Below are positions 1 to 7,052 of a stretch of DNA of 19,803 bases, in pieces. Origin of the DNA: an uncultured Bacteroidales bacterium. GTDB lineage: Bacteria > Bacteroidota > Bacteroidia > Bacteroidales > F082. The translations under genes and the position numbers were made by a program. The first letter of the stretch is position 1; every line of letters begins with the position of its first letter. The stretch spans positions 1 to 19,803 of the forward strand of contig CALBNV010000068.1 of the NCBI GenBank assembly GCA_937896895.1, in the 5' to 3' direction. The notes beneath the pieces were generated by a model. It worked only from the letters and a program-made list of their open reading frames with translations. It made no database searches and was not told the DNA's origin.

Positions 1-2
1 CA

Positions 3-158
3 GAGCCGAGTAATGTTCCTACTTCAATAAAATCACTAGACTTAATTATTGATGTTCCTGATAGAGAAGAACATTTTGAAAATCTTTTAAAATTAGCAAA
101 TAAAAAAGGACAAACCAAATTGTCCTTTTTTTATTGCTATATTAAAAAAAATCCCTAA
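3..158 (+). CDS. C-terminal end of an unrecognised protein (5' part outside window)
   Basis: One frame is open from the left edge for 51 codons and stops at TAA 156-158; the other two forward frames stop within the first 30 bases. The visible tail is mixed hydrophobic/charged (SLDLIIDVPDREEHFENLL) and then turns basic. I do not recognise the family. The last codons overlap a strong terminator hairpin, and the stop codon overlaps the -7 box of the next promoter, so this gene and the polysaccharide operon are tightly packed. The final 15 or so residues are encoded by the hairpin, which is unusual for a conserved C-terminus and leaves some doubt that the frame is real. Confidence 0.4.
   Translation, partial: EPSNVPTSIKSLDLIIDVPDREEHFENLLKLANKKGQTKLSFFYCYIKKNP
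102..132 (+). terminator. Rho-independent terminator
   Basis: A perfect 12-bp inverted repeat (AAAAAAGGACAA at 102-113 and TTGTCCTTTTTT at 120-131) has a 6-nt loop and ends in a T-run. It would end transcription of the upstream gene just before the polysaccharide operon. Because it is A-rich on the left and T-rich on the right it could work in both directions. Confidence 0.8.
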
Positions 159-163
159 CTTTG
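133..163 (+). promoter_or_regulatory. Bacteroidetes-type promoter for the polysaccharide operon
   Basis: TAACTTTG at 156-163 matches the Bacteroidetes -7 consensus TAnnTTTG, followed by GCA as is common. ATTG at 133-136 lies 19 bp upstream and fits the TTTG -33 box with one mismatch. It would leave an untranslated leader of about 120 nt before the ATG at 293. I see no convincing stable structure or long leader peptide in that leader. Confidence 0.65.
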
Positions 164-292
164 CAGTAAATAGTGTTTCTAAATCGAGACAAATCTTACA
201 GGTTGCATCACGACTATGCTGTATGTATGTAATTCATAGGCTTTTAGATGCCAATGAAGATGTACTGCTTGTAATATAAAGAGTAACAGACT

Positions 293-1402
293 ATGAACTT
301 TTTATTTATCATATTGCCATTTTTGGTGGGAGCGGGATTCTGTGCATTATTTCTCCCTGTGGGAGTTAATATTGCCAAGGAAAACCATCTGTTTGACAAA
401 GTGAACGAACGTAAATCACATACAATTCCAACACCACGTATAGGGGGAATCGTCTTTGTCCCCGTTCTGCTTCTAACCATTTTCCTGTCAGTTGGAATCC
501 TGCTTCCGTTTCTGAATTCATCAAGAGATTCGATTTCCCTCGGACTGGTAAAGCATATAGCGTTCTTTATGTCAGGAATGCTGTTGATATACCTGACTGG
601 TTGGGTTGATGATTTCCGGGGAATAAGGTACAACTGGAAATTCTTGGCACAGATGCTCGTCGCACTCTGCATAGTACTGGGAGGATATTATTATTTCCAT
701 CTCGGTGGACTCTTCGGTATAGGAGTAATCCCAAGGTGGCTGGGTAGTGTACTGACAATATTGATTACGGTTGCAATCATCAATTCATATAATCTTGTTG
801 ACGGAATTGACGGTCTGTGTGCTTCCCTGGGAATCCTGACAACTGCATTCTTTGACTACTGCTTTATACGCAACGGGATGGTGATGCAGACCATCATAGC
901 GTCAAGTACTATCGGAGTGTTCTTTACCTTTTTGATATGCAACCTGTTCGACAAGAAGCACAAGACTTTCATGGGGGATACCGGTTCCCTGTCGATAGGT
1001 CTTGTCATCTCATATCTTGCACTGAGCCTTTACTGCGGTAACTACTGGCATTCCCATGTCTACTCGTTCGATCCGTTAAGACTGACAAACCCATTTGTCA
1101 TCATTGTTGGCGCGCTGTTTCATCCGGCATTTGACATGTGCCGTGTGTTCGTGACCCGGCTCGCGAAACACCAGCCACCATTCAGCCCCGATCGTCTCCA
1201 CTTCCACCATAAGCTTCTGGACTTAGGTCTCACGCACCTCCAGGCTACGTCTGTAATAGTACTGATTCAGTTGTTCTTTATCTGCCTCAACTGGTTTTCG
1301 AGTTATATCCTCGGCACTACTACAATTATAGTCATGGACATAGTCTTCGCCATCCTGATATGGCAGATTGTCAATGTGGTGTATAGGAGAAAGAAGGTGT
1401 AA
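293..1402 (+). CDS. WecA/MraY-like (GT4) undecaprenyl-phosphate sugar-1-phosphate transferase
   Basis: A 369-aa polytopic membrane protein. The family transfers a sugar-1-phosphate (GlcNAc or a related HexNAc) from UDP-sugar to undecaprenyl phosphate, starting a glycan repeat unit on the inner face of the cytoplasmic membrane. Family landmarks are in order: VDDFRGI (105-111, the acidic DDxx site), NSYNLVDGIDGL (164-175), MGDTGSLSIG (227-236) and the C-terminal cytosolic His motif DRLHFHH (300-306). Many hydrophobic segments surround them and the length is normal for the family. The ATG at 293 is preceded by in-frame stops. It opens an operon with a polymerase/ligase-like gene 26 bp downstream and a flippase, so a capsule, exopolysaccharide or O-antigen role is likely. 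The exact sugar cannot be told from sequence. Confidence 0.9.
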   Translation: MNFLFIILPFLVGAGFCALFLPVGVNIAKENHLFDKVNERKSHTIPTPRIGGIVFVPVLLLTIFLSVGILLPFLNSSRDSISLGLVKHIAFFMSGMLLIYLTGWVDDFRGIRYNWKFLAQMLVALCIVLGGYYYFHLGGLFGIGVIPRWLGSVLTILITVAIINSYNLVDGIDGLCASLGILTTAFFDYCFIRNGMVMQTIIASSTIGVFFTFLICNLFDKKHKTFMGDTGSLSIGLVISYLALSLYCGNYWHSHVYSFDPLRLTNPFVIIVGALFHPAFDMCRVFVTRLAKHQPPFSPDRLHFHHKLLDLGLTHLQATSVIVLIQLFFICLNWFSSYILGTTTIIVMDIVFAILIWQIVNVVYRRKKV

Positions 1403-1427
1403 AACCGTTATATAATTTGTTTGGGCT

Positions 1428-2696
1428 ATGTTGAAACGAGTGAATAAGGCTGCATACGACATGAGAATGTATATTGTCTTCGCAATATTGCTTTCTCTGA
1501 ATAGTCTTGCACCGGGAATCTTACCGTTTCGCGGATGGGGCTATGTAGTATATATCCTGTTTATTTTGTACTTCTACATCAGATACCCTAAGAAAAAATA
1601 TCATTTAAGGCGTTACATGATATACCTTGCATGTCTGCTCATGCTTTTCTTGGTGAACTATATCGTGTCGCCATATTCATCAAAGCCTAAATATTTTATA
1701 GTCGGCTCATTCTTCACCATCATACCATTCCTGACATTTCTGGTAACTCAGAAAATGAACGTAACGCAGCGTTTGGTGCAAAAGTATGTGAGACATCTGA
1801 TATCTTTTGCATTATTACTTGCCTTTGCCATACTTGTCGAGACTGTAATTACTGGAGAAGCGTCATATGAATGTGGAGCCTTAAAGTCGAATGTGTTTGG
1901 TCTGGGTTTTGTCTCCTCATTTTTTAACCAGATATTGGTTTTGTCCCTGATAATGTATCATCAAAAAAGGAAGAAACGCAGATATCTGTATTTTGCTTTG
2001 TTCATGTTGACAATGGTATTGCTTTCCATTCAAATCAAGGCTATTGTAGGCTCGATTATGATTGTATCTGCCTATTTCCTTATTCTCGTCAATCTGAAAA
2101 GGGTGGTGCGATATTGTCTGATGACAGTGATTGTGGGTACGATAATATTCCTGTTGTCATCAAATACTATGTTCATGGATAAGCTGAGTTCCTACAGGAA
2201 TATGTATACGATTGATACCGACGGTATTGCCCGTGTGCAATTATATGTGGCATCTTTTGAGATAGCCAGTGATTTCTTCCCACTGGGAACGGGACAGGGA
2301 ACGTTTGGAAGTGTGCCTGTGAATGAATATGACAGCAAGGTGTATGATGATTATGACTTAAGTGGCGTTTATGGGCTGAATGATGATTATGATGTGAATT
2401 TCAAACTTGATACCCACTGGGCATCCGTCATTGGCGAACAGGGCATATTGGGATTCCTGGTCTATTTCGCACTATTCATCTACCCGATAGTCTATTTGAT
2501 GAAATCATTGCCGAAGGGGAAGACAAAAAGGATTGTTGCATTCTTCATAGTGATACCATATTTGAGTATGATTCTCGAATCGCTTGTATTGCCACTGCCA
2601 AACAGGTTCTGCTTTATTTTCATCTATTCGGCACTGAGTTCAATGATTGTGAAACTCATGAAATCAAAGCAACTGGACAAAACCATATTCAAGTAA
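1428..2696 (+). CDS. Wzy/O-antigen ligase-like polysaccharide polymerase
   Basis: A 422-aa protein with about ten hydrophobic segments. The large loop before the last segments carries FFPLGTGQGTFGS and then DTHWASVIGEQGILGF, the pattern of the Wzy_C/O-antigen ligase family (G-x-G-x-G-x-F, then a His-containing loop followed by E-x-G-x-x-G). Such proteins polymerise lipid-linked repeat units, or ligate glycan to an acceptor, on the periplasmic side. The gene starts 26 bp after the transferase and ends 13 bp before the flippase, so it is co-transcribed. Sequence alone does not separate polymerase from ligase; the flippase partner favours polymerase. Confidence 0.75.
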   Translation: MLKRVNKAAYDMRMYIVFAILLSLNSLAPGILPFRGWGYVVYILFILYFYIRYPKKKYHLRRYMIYLACLLMLFLVNYIVSPYSSKPKYFIVGSFFTIIPFLTFLVTQKMNVTQRLVQKYVRHLISFALLLAFAILVETVITGEASYECGALKSNVFGLGFVSSFFNQILVLSLIMYHQKRKKRRYLYFALFMLTMVLLSIQIKAIVGSIMIVSAYFLILVNLKRVVRYCLMTVIVGTIIFLLSSNTMFMDKLSSYRNMYTIDTDGIARVQLYVASFEIASDFFPLGTGQGTFGSVPVNEYDSKVYDDYDLSGVYGLNDDYDVNFKLDTHWASVIGEQGILGFLVYFALFIYPIVYLMKSLPKGKTKRIVAFFIVIPYLSMILESLVLPLPNRFCFIFIYSALSSMIVKLMKSKQLDKTIFK

Positions 2697-2708
2697 ATTT
2701 AGAGGAAG

Positions 2709-3947
2709 ATGCATAAGATTACAGAATATGTCAGGAAACAGAATAAACTGCTACAGAATTTTTCCTATATTACTCTGCTGCAAGTGTTTATTCTTCTTGT
2801 TCCTCTTATCACATATCCATATCTGGTTGAGGTTTTGGGGATGGAACTGTATGGGGTGGTTCTCTCTGCCCAGATGCTGGCAAGCTATGCTACTCTTATT
2901 GTTGATTTCGGGTCGAACAGTGTCTGTGCAAAATACGTATCTATTAACAGAGAGAATAAGGATAAGCTGGCTGAGATAGTTAATTCGATTCTAATAGTCA
3001 GGCTGTTGCTTTTCGTGACATGCTTTGCCGTCTACATGATCGTCGTTGTGGCAGTTCCCGTATATCGTCCGTACTACATTCTTTTTTTGTTGTCGTACGG
3101 AATCGTCCTGAATGACGTGCTGTACCCACAGTATTTCTTTCAGGGTATTGAAAATATGAAGGCTGTCAGCATTATCAGCATATCTTCCAAACTTATGTTT
3201 GTTCTGCTGATATTTATCGTTGTGCGCAAACCAGACGACTACCTGTACATACCTGTGTTCTATATGATTGGTTACATGATTGCCGGAATAGTGGCACTCT
3301 ACATAATATACAAAAGATATGGACTCCGGTTCTATGTACCCAGGTATCGTGAGATGAAGGTATACATAAATGATGCCATGCCTTTGTTTGCGACAGACTT
3401 GATAAGTACGATAAAGGACAAGTTTAATTATATGCTTGTAGGAACGTTTGTAAATATGCAAAGCGTTGTAATATATGACTTAGCCGTAAAGTTCAACAAC
3501 CTGATGATCCAGCCAATGCGAGTAATAAACATGGTGATGTTTCCACGTCTGGCAAAGTCCAGGAACATTCAGACTGCCTATAAGGTGATAGGCATCTCGT
3601 CGGTGCTGACGCTCATCCTAATAGTGTTGCTGAATGTCTTTCTGCCATGGATTGTCGATTTCTTCGTTCATCAGGAAATAGACTTGATTCCTGTGAGGAT
3701 AATGTCAGTAGCTCCGTTGTTTATGGTTGTAAGCATCAGCATAGCAAGCAATATCATGGTTGCAATGGGCTTCAACAGATATCTGCTGTATAGTATTATT
3801 GTCACTACTGTGGTTTATCTGCTTGTACTCGTCTATCTGCTTCTTGCAAATAGGCTTGGCAGTATTTATTCCTTTGTACTGCTGGCGTTGGTATCTTTCT
3901 TTGCAGAGATGCTTTATAGGATAATAGTGGTTTGCAGAATTAAGTAA
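2709..3947 (+). CDS. Wzx-like polysaccharide flippase (MOP superfamily)
   Basis: A 412-aa protein with about 12 hydrophobic helices. It has the RfbX/Wzx pattern at the N-terminus: a short basic segment, then NFSYITLLQVFILLVPLITY, then YLVEVLGMELYGVV (helix 1, a Pro-Tyr, and the E/L-G-x-x-x-Y/F-G turn typical of oligosaccharide flippases). The family moves undecaprenyl-linked repeat units across the inner membrane. It follows the polymerase-like gene by 12 bp and is the last intact gene of this block. Glycosyltransferases that would build the repeat unit are absent downstream, where the sequence changes abruptly to a transposon remnant, so the operon may be short or broken here. Confidence 0.85.
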   Translation: MHKITEYVRKQNKLLQNFSYITLLQVFILLVPLITYPYLVEVLGMELYGVVLSAQMLASYATLIVDFGSNSVCAKYVSINRENKDKLAEIVNSILIVRLLLFVTCFAVYMIVVVAVPVYRPYYILFLLSYGIVLNDVLYPQYFFQGIENMKAVSIISISSKLMFVLLIFIVVRKPDDYLYIPVFYMIGYMIAGIVALYIIYKRYGLRFYVPRYREMKVYINDAMPLFATDLISTIKDKFNYMLVGTFVNMQSVVIYDLAVKFNNLMIQPMRVINMVMFPRLAKSRNIQTAYKVIGISSVLTLILIVLLNVFLPWIVDFFVHQEIDLIPVRIMSVAPLFMVVSISIASNIMVAMGFNRYLLYSIIVTTVVYLLVLVYLLLANRLGSIYSFVLLALVSFFAEMLYRIIVVCRIK

Positions 3948-3972
3948 TGGTTAAAAAATAACTTGGTAAAGT

Positions 3973-4314
3973 TCATGACCTTTTGACGAGATAATTCCAC
4001 TTAGGTAGGGAGCCCATCGGGATGATTCGTCTCCTGCGGTCTCTTTCGTAAGATTCGTCAATTGGTCTTTGTATGTCATAAGTTTTGGTATTGATGTCAA
4101 CATATACGGTCAGTCCTTTCGATGTGGTTGTTTCAGCGGCCCGTCTTGCAGCATCTTCAATGGAAAGAAGCTGAGTTCCGCTCCAGCTGCGGGTTATCTG
4201 CGAGAAGAGCCTGTGCTCAAGGGACTTGGAATGACCGATACCCGGATGACACTCTCGTCCTGAGGCAATCCGGCAGTTCTCGGCCCGATGACGAGGTTGA
4301 AAGTCTCGAACCAT
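3973..4314 (-). pseudogene. ISAzo13-type transposase C-terminal remnant
   Basis: The minus-strand frame ends at 3973. It contains a Leu-Glu-His-Arg-Leu-Phe-Ser-Gln block, then RSW-SG, then TTTSKGLTVYVD and a terminal KWNYLVK. This order (I/LEHRLFS, W-x-G, TTT-x-x-GL-x-V, then a near-terminal WNY) matches the end of ISAzo13 (Rhodopirellula-type) DDE transposases. The upstream catalytic part is missing: the protein would be about 113 aa against roughly 400 for the family, and the sequence before the EHRLFS block does not look like the family. It is more GC-rich than the flanks. I see no terminal repeats, so I call it a decayed fragment. The family call is by eye. Confidence 0.5.
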
Positions 4315-4370
4315 TCGGGATGACTGTCCAAAAGAGTTGTGAGTACCGCTGGAGGAGCTTTCGTAATCAT
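4194..4370 (-). other. 58-codon minus-strand open frame overlapping the transposase remnant
   Basis: A minus-strand ATG (4368-4370) opens a frame beginning MITKAPPAVLTTLLDSHPEW that stops at 4194-4196. It overlaps the transposase remnant in another frame. A TATATTTG box lies about 50 bp upstream. I recognise no domain. It may be the start of another broken gene joined to the transposase end, or a chance frame in GC-rich sequence. Confidence 0.25.
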
Positions 4371-4421
4371 TTAAAATACCGTCGAATAGTATTTAAAGTT
4401 ACGAAAATTTCTCCAGTTTTG

Positions 4422-4429
4422 CAAATATA
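4422..4429 (-). promoter_or_regulatory. Possible minus-strand -7 box
   Basis: On the minus strand TATATTTG is followed by CAAA and matches TAnnTTTG. It would read toward the ATG at 4370. No well-spaced -33 TTTG is visible, so support is weak. Confidence 0.3.
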
Positions 4430-4585
4430 TCTAATTAATAATCAAATATTTAACTATAAATTTTGGTGCCGTTTCGAGCCTCTGATTAAGGTGTTCGATG
4501 ATGGTGTTTTGTATCGTTACAAATCATCTTCGGTTGACTCAAAACTTTATCAAGTTATTTTTTTTTATGTTCAACAAAAAAAAAC

Positions 4586-4616
4586 TATGGACATATCAAA
4601 AAAAACTATAACTTTG
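4586..4616 (+). promoter_or_regulatory. Bacteroidetes-type promoter of module 1
   Basis: TAACTTTG at 4609-4616 is a full match to TAnnTTTG and is followed by GCA, the same context as the boxes at 156 and 9906. TATG at 4586-4589, 19 bp upstream, is a one-mismatch -33 box. A transcript from here would start close to the ATG at 4621 and could end at the terminator near 4809, giving an RNA of about 190 nt. Confidence 0.6.
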
Positions 4617-4620
4617 CAAA

Positions 4621-4698
4621 ATGAATAATTTAAAAAATCGGAAAAGAAAATTAAGAATGCAATTACTATTCGCACATAATGCACTTGCAAATGATTGA
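4621..4698 (+). CDS. 25-aa basic micro-ORF in module 1
   Basis: ATG 4621 to TGA 4696-4698 encodes a 25-aa basic peptide, MNNLKNRKRKL then RMQLLFAHNALAND. The RMQLLFA part resembles HMQLEFA in the small frame at 5072 and shares an almost identical nucleotide core (ATGCAATTA) with it. The frame continues after the TGA to a stop at 4834-4836, and the continuation (AAVVVEQFD, then CC-x-C) resembles AAVEALFD in module 2. A decayed or interrupted small protein is therefore possible. The predicted transcription start is nearly at the ATG, so translation is doubtful. Confidence 0.3.
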   Translation: MNNLKNRKRKLRMQLLFAHNALAND

Positions 4699-4770
4699 GC
4701 AGCGGTCGTGGTCGAGCAATTCGATCGCTCCGTTGTCTGTTGTGAGTGCGTGTGGATAAGAAAAGAAGAT

Positions 4771-4809
4771 ACAAGACTTGGAGCGGAAGCACGTCCCAAG
4801 TCTTTTTTT
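4771..4809 (+). terminator. Terminator of module 1
   Basis: AAGACTTGG pairs with CCAAGTCTT around a GC-containing loop and is followed directly by seven T and then ATGC. It ends the first of two related modules. Confidence 0.75.
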
Positions 4810-4904
4810 ATGCAACAGCCTAAGAAAAACGAGTAAATAACCCTGTAAATTTTATAATCAAAATTGATTCAGTTAAAAAGTAAATATTGTGTAACACGTC
4901 AAAA

Positions 4905-5035
4905 AAACGCGATACAGCAGCAGTCGAAGCATTATTCGATAGTAAATCCAAGTGCGGGCTAAAGGTGGAACGCCCCATGCTCGAATAACTCAGAAATGAA
5001 GGCTTGGACACTACGTATGTTCAAGCCTTTTTTTA
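4905..5035 (+). ncRNA. Module 2: structured region ending in a terminator (candidate small RNA or degraded ORF)
   Basis: TTATTCGA (4932-4939) can pair with TCGAATAA (4981-4988), and inside it GGGC (4956-4959) can pair with GCCC (4972-4975). A terminator follows. The segment shares ordered blocks with module 1 (AGCAGC-r-GTCG, TTCGAT, AGTGCG, then the terminator). One frame reads KKRDTAAVEALFDSKSKCG and on to a stop at the TAA in 4985-4987, without an ATG. It may be a structured RNA, an attenuator for the AAA+ operon, or the remains of a small gene. I see no -7 box of its own. Confidence 0.35.
5000..5034 (+). terminator. Terminator of module 2
   Basis: AAGGCTTGGACA pairs with TGTTCAAGCCTT (one G-U pair) around a loop of 7 nt and is followed by seven T and ATGC. 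The end (CAAGCC, T-run, ATGC) is nearly the same as in module 1. Confidence 0.8.
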
Positions 5036-5071
5036 TGCGATAAAAATACAAACATTTAAAATTCAGGTATT

Positions 5072-5167
5072 ATGGTGACAGAAAAACGAAAAAAACAGCA
5101 AGTACACATGCAATTAGAATTTGCAGAAACACAAAAAGGAATCTGTGAAAAATATGTGGGAAAATAG
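5072..5167 (+). pseudogene. Possible group II intron maturase N-terminal remnant (31 codons)
   Basis: ATG 5072 to TAG 5165-5167 encodes MVTEKRKKQQ, then HMQLEFAETQKG. From memory, group II intron reverse transcriptases of Bacteroidetes often begin with a short basic stretch followed by MQLEFAE-type residues. A frameshift near 5155 would extend the reading through NRMNVAPKDEKIRCLKSGE to a stop at 5220-5222, also in keeping with such N-termini. No reverse transcriptase core and no domain V hairpin are present. It could instead be a small leader ORF of the AAA+ operon. Low certainty. Confidence 0.3.
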
Positions 5168-5280
5168 AATGAACGTTGCTCCCAAAGATGAAAAAATCAG
5201 ATGTTTGAAATCAGGTGAATAACGGTTTTATACGTCAAGCCATCAATTTAAAAATTAACAACTATTAAAAATGAAGCATT

Positions 5281-6936
5281 ATGAAAACATTAGATGATAT
5301 TTTACCTCAAGTAGCGGGACAAAAATGCGCCAATAATCTAATATTGGGAATGAGTATCTTAAATAACACATATCTTTACAGCTCATTCAATAAAAGTTGC
5401 AAGAACCTAAGTCCGCAGAGTTTTATTATGGAGGATGCCCCATTTGTCGTTGATGAGATAAAAATTGACAAAACACAGAAATTGGATTATCGCTATTATT
5501 CTGATCACTATATAAAAACAGGTAGATGGTCTGAAGAGCAAGATACGGTATTTACCGTGACTACTATTTTGTATTATCTTTTTGCCGGACATTTGCCGTG
5601 GCATATTGACGACAATATCAAAAACGAGTCTAGGGCAAAACAAAGGCATGCTGTTTTCAATGCCCGCCAAAACGAGAAACTTAATTATACAAATCAACTT
5701 CCCTCTTTTATCCAACCGGTAATAGAATGTGGAATAACGAATCTACACTCCAAAACAAAGTTAAATGATTTGTTGATTCTATATTGTAGCTATTTGCAGG
5801 ATGAAATTCGGAGCTCTGGCATGGCTGAGTGGATGCCAGAATTGGATGATAGATTTAAATTAGATGATGTCTGCAAAACGATATTAGAGTCCCTGACTGA
5901 TTGTTGTCAAGATGAAGAGGATAATAAAAATCAAAATTCAGGTAACAGGCAAACTTATAACAACGGGAATCCTGCTATGAACATCTCTTCAAATCAATTT
6001 AATACGAACGAAAATCAAGTTAATACTAATACGAATTTTTCGTTTGAAGAACAAAAGTCATTATACTCTCGTTGTGGCGTGTTGGAGACATTCCAATTTA
6101 AACATGGAGACGGCACGAATGGACTGAATAAAGTAGCAGGAATGGAGTACCTAAAAGAGAGCATGCGTAACGAAGTTCTTTTTCCATTATTGCATCCTGA
6201 ACTCTCTCATAAATACAAACTTCATATGACCAATGGTATGTTACTCTATGGTCCTCCTGGCTGTGGTAAAACTTTTTTCGCTGAACATTTTGCCAATGAA
6301 GGAGCCATGTCCTATTGTTTGATTAAAGCTTCTGAAATCAGTAGTTCATATATACACGGTACGCAGATGTTAATTCAACAACTGTTTGACCAGGCTAAGC
6401 GCAACTCTCCGTGTGTTCTATGTTTTGACGAAATTGATGCGATGTGTCCCACACGTAGAGATTATGATATAAAAGTTGCAGCGGAAACGAACACATTCTT
6501 ATCTGAACTCAACAACTTAGCTGATAGCGGAATTTTTGTTATAGGAACAACTAACCGGCCAGACATAATAGATTCTGCCGTGCTACGCACCGGACGTTTT
6601 GATAAAAAAGTATATGTACCAGCTCCTGATGCAAAGGCTCGCGAAGCCATTTTTGATATTGAATTGCGTGACCGTCCGTTGACCTCAGATGTAAATTGTC
6701 AAGAATTAGGTCAAAAAGCGGAAAATTTTACTGCCAGCGACATAAGTGCCGTGGTTAATTATGCTGCAATGGGAGCTGCTCGCAAAGAGGAACTTATTAG
6801 TCAAGCAGTATTGCTCCGCCATATCGCAAACACTTCACCTTCGCTGTCTGAAGAAATCAGACATGAGTATGAACTCTTACATAATAAAATGGAAACTCGC
6901 AACTCGCATAAACACAATCGCATTGGTTTCTATTAA
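5281..6936 (+). CDS. AAA+ ATPase with N-terminal kinase-like (pseudokinase) region
   Basis: A 551-aa cytosolic protein. The C-terminal half is a classic AAA+ module of the FtsH/Cdc48/spastin type: Walker A GPPGCGKT (324-331), Walker B VLCFDEID (379-386), sensor 1 GTTNRPD (422-428), and Arg fingers in LRTGRFDKK (R436, R439), followed by a helical lid. Residues 1-200 look like the C-lobe of a Ser/Thr kinase: CKNLSPQSFIM (40-50) lines up with HRDLKPxNIL, and TTILYYLFAGHLPWH (94-108) with the helix and G-x-x-PW segment. The catalytic Asp and Asn are replaced and there is no N-lobe or Gly-rich loop, so it should not phosphorylate. An Asn-rich linker (about 215-255) joins the parts. It is the first gene of a four-gene unit. 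The substrate is unknown; an unfoldase or remodelling role is inferred from the AAA+ class. Confidence 0.8.
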   Translation: MKTLDDILPQVAGQKCANNLILGMSILNNTYLYSSFNKSCKNLSPQSFIMEDAPFVVDEIKIDKTQKLDYRYYSDHYIKTGRWSEEQDTVFTVTTILYYLFAGHLPWHIDDNIKNESRAKQRHAVFNARQNEKLNYTNQLPSFIQPVIECGITNLHSKTKLNDLLILYCSYLQDEIRSSGMAEWMPELDDRFKLDDVCKTILESLTDCCQDEEDNKNQNSGNRQTYNNGNPAMNISSNQFNTNENQVNTNTNFSFEEQKSLYSRCGVLETFQFKHGDGTNGLNKVAGMEYLKESMRNEVLFPLLHPELSHKYKLHMTNGMLLYGPPGCGKTFFAEHFANEGAMSYCLIKASEISSSYIHGTQMLIQQLFDQAKRNSPCVLCFDEIDAMCPTRRDYDIKVAAETNTFLSELNNLADSGIFVIGTTNRPDIIDSAVLRTGRFDKKVYVPAPDAKAREAIFDIELRDRPLTSDVNCQELGQKAENFTASDISAVVNYAAMGAARKEELISQAVLLRHIANTSPSLSEEIRHEYELLHNKMETRNSHKHNRIGFY

Positions 6937-7052
6937 AATGACACTTTTTGTTGCTTCTACCAGCTGCTAAAAAAACATATTTTTTATAACAAAAATAACG
7001 CCTTATAGGAAAAATTGATAATAAAAAAATAAAAGATATTTATGCATTCTAT

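Noticed and set aside
4122..4628. Plus-strand 168-codon open frame across the transposase remnant
   Set aside because: It is antisense to the better-supported ISAzo13-like frame, runs into AT-rich non-coding DNA and the module 1 promoter, and has no recognisable motif.
4696..4698. TGA as a selenocysteine codon
   Set aside because: No recognisable SECIS hairpin directly after it and no selenoprotein family match; decay or a normal stop is more likely.
4586..5035. Retron ncRNA or intact group II intron
   Set aside because: No reverse transcriptase core, no domain V-like hairpin and no msr/msd-like inverted ends; only weak N-terminal similarity downstream.
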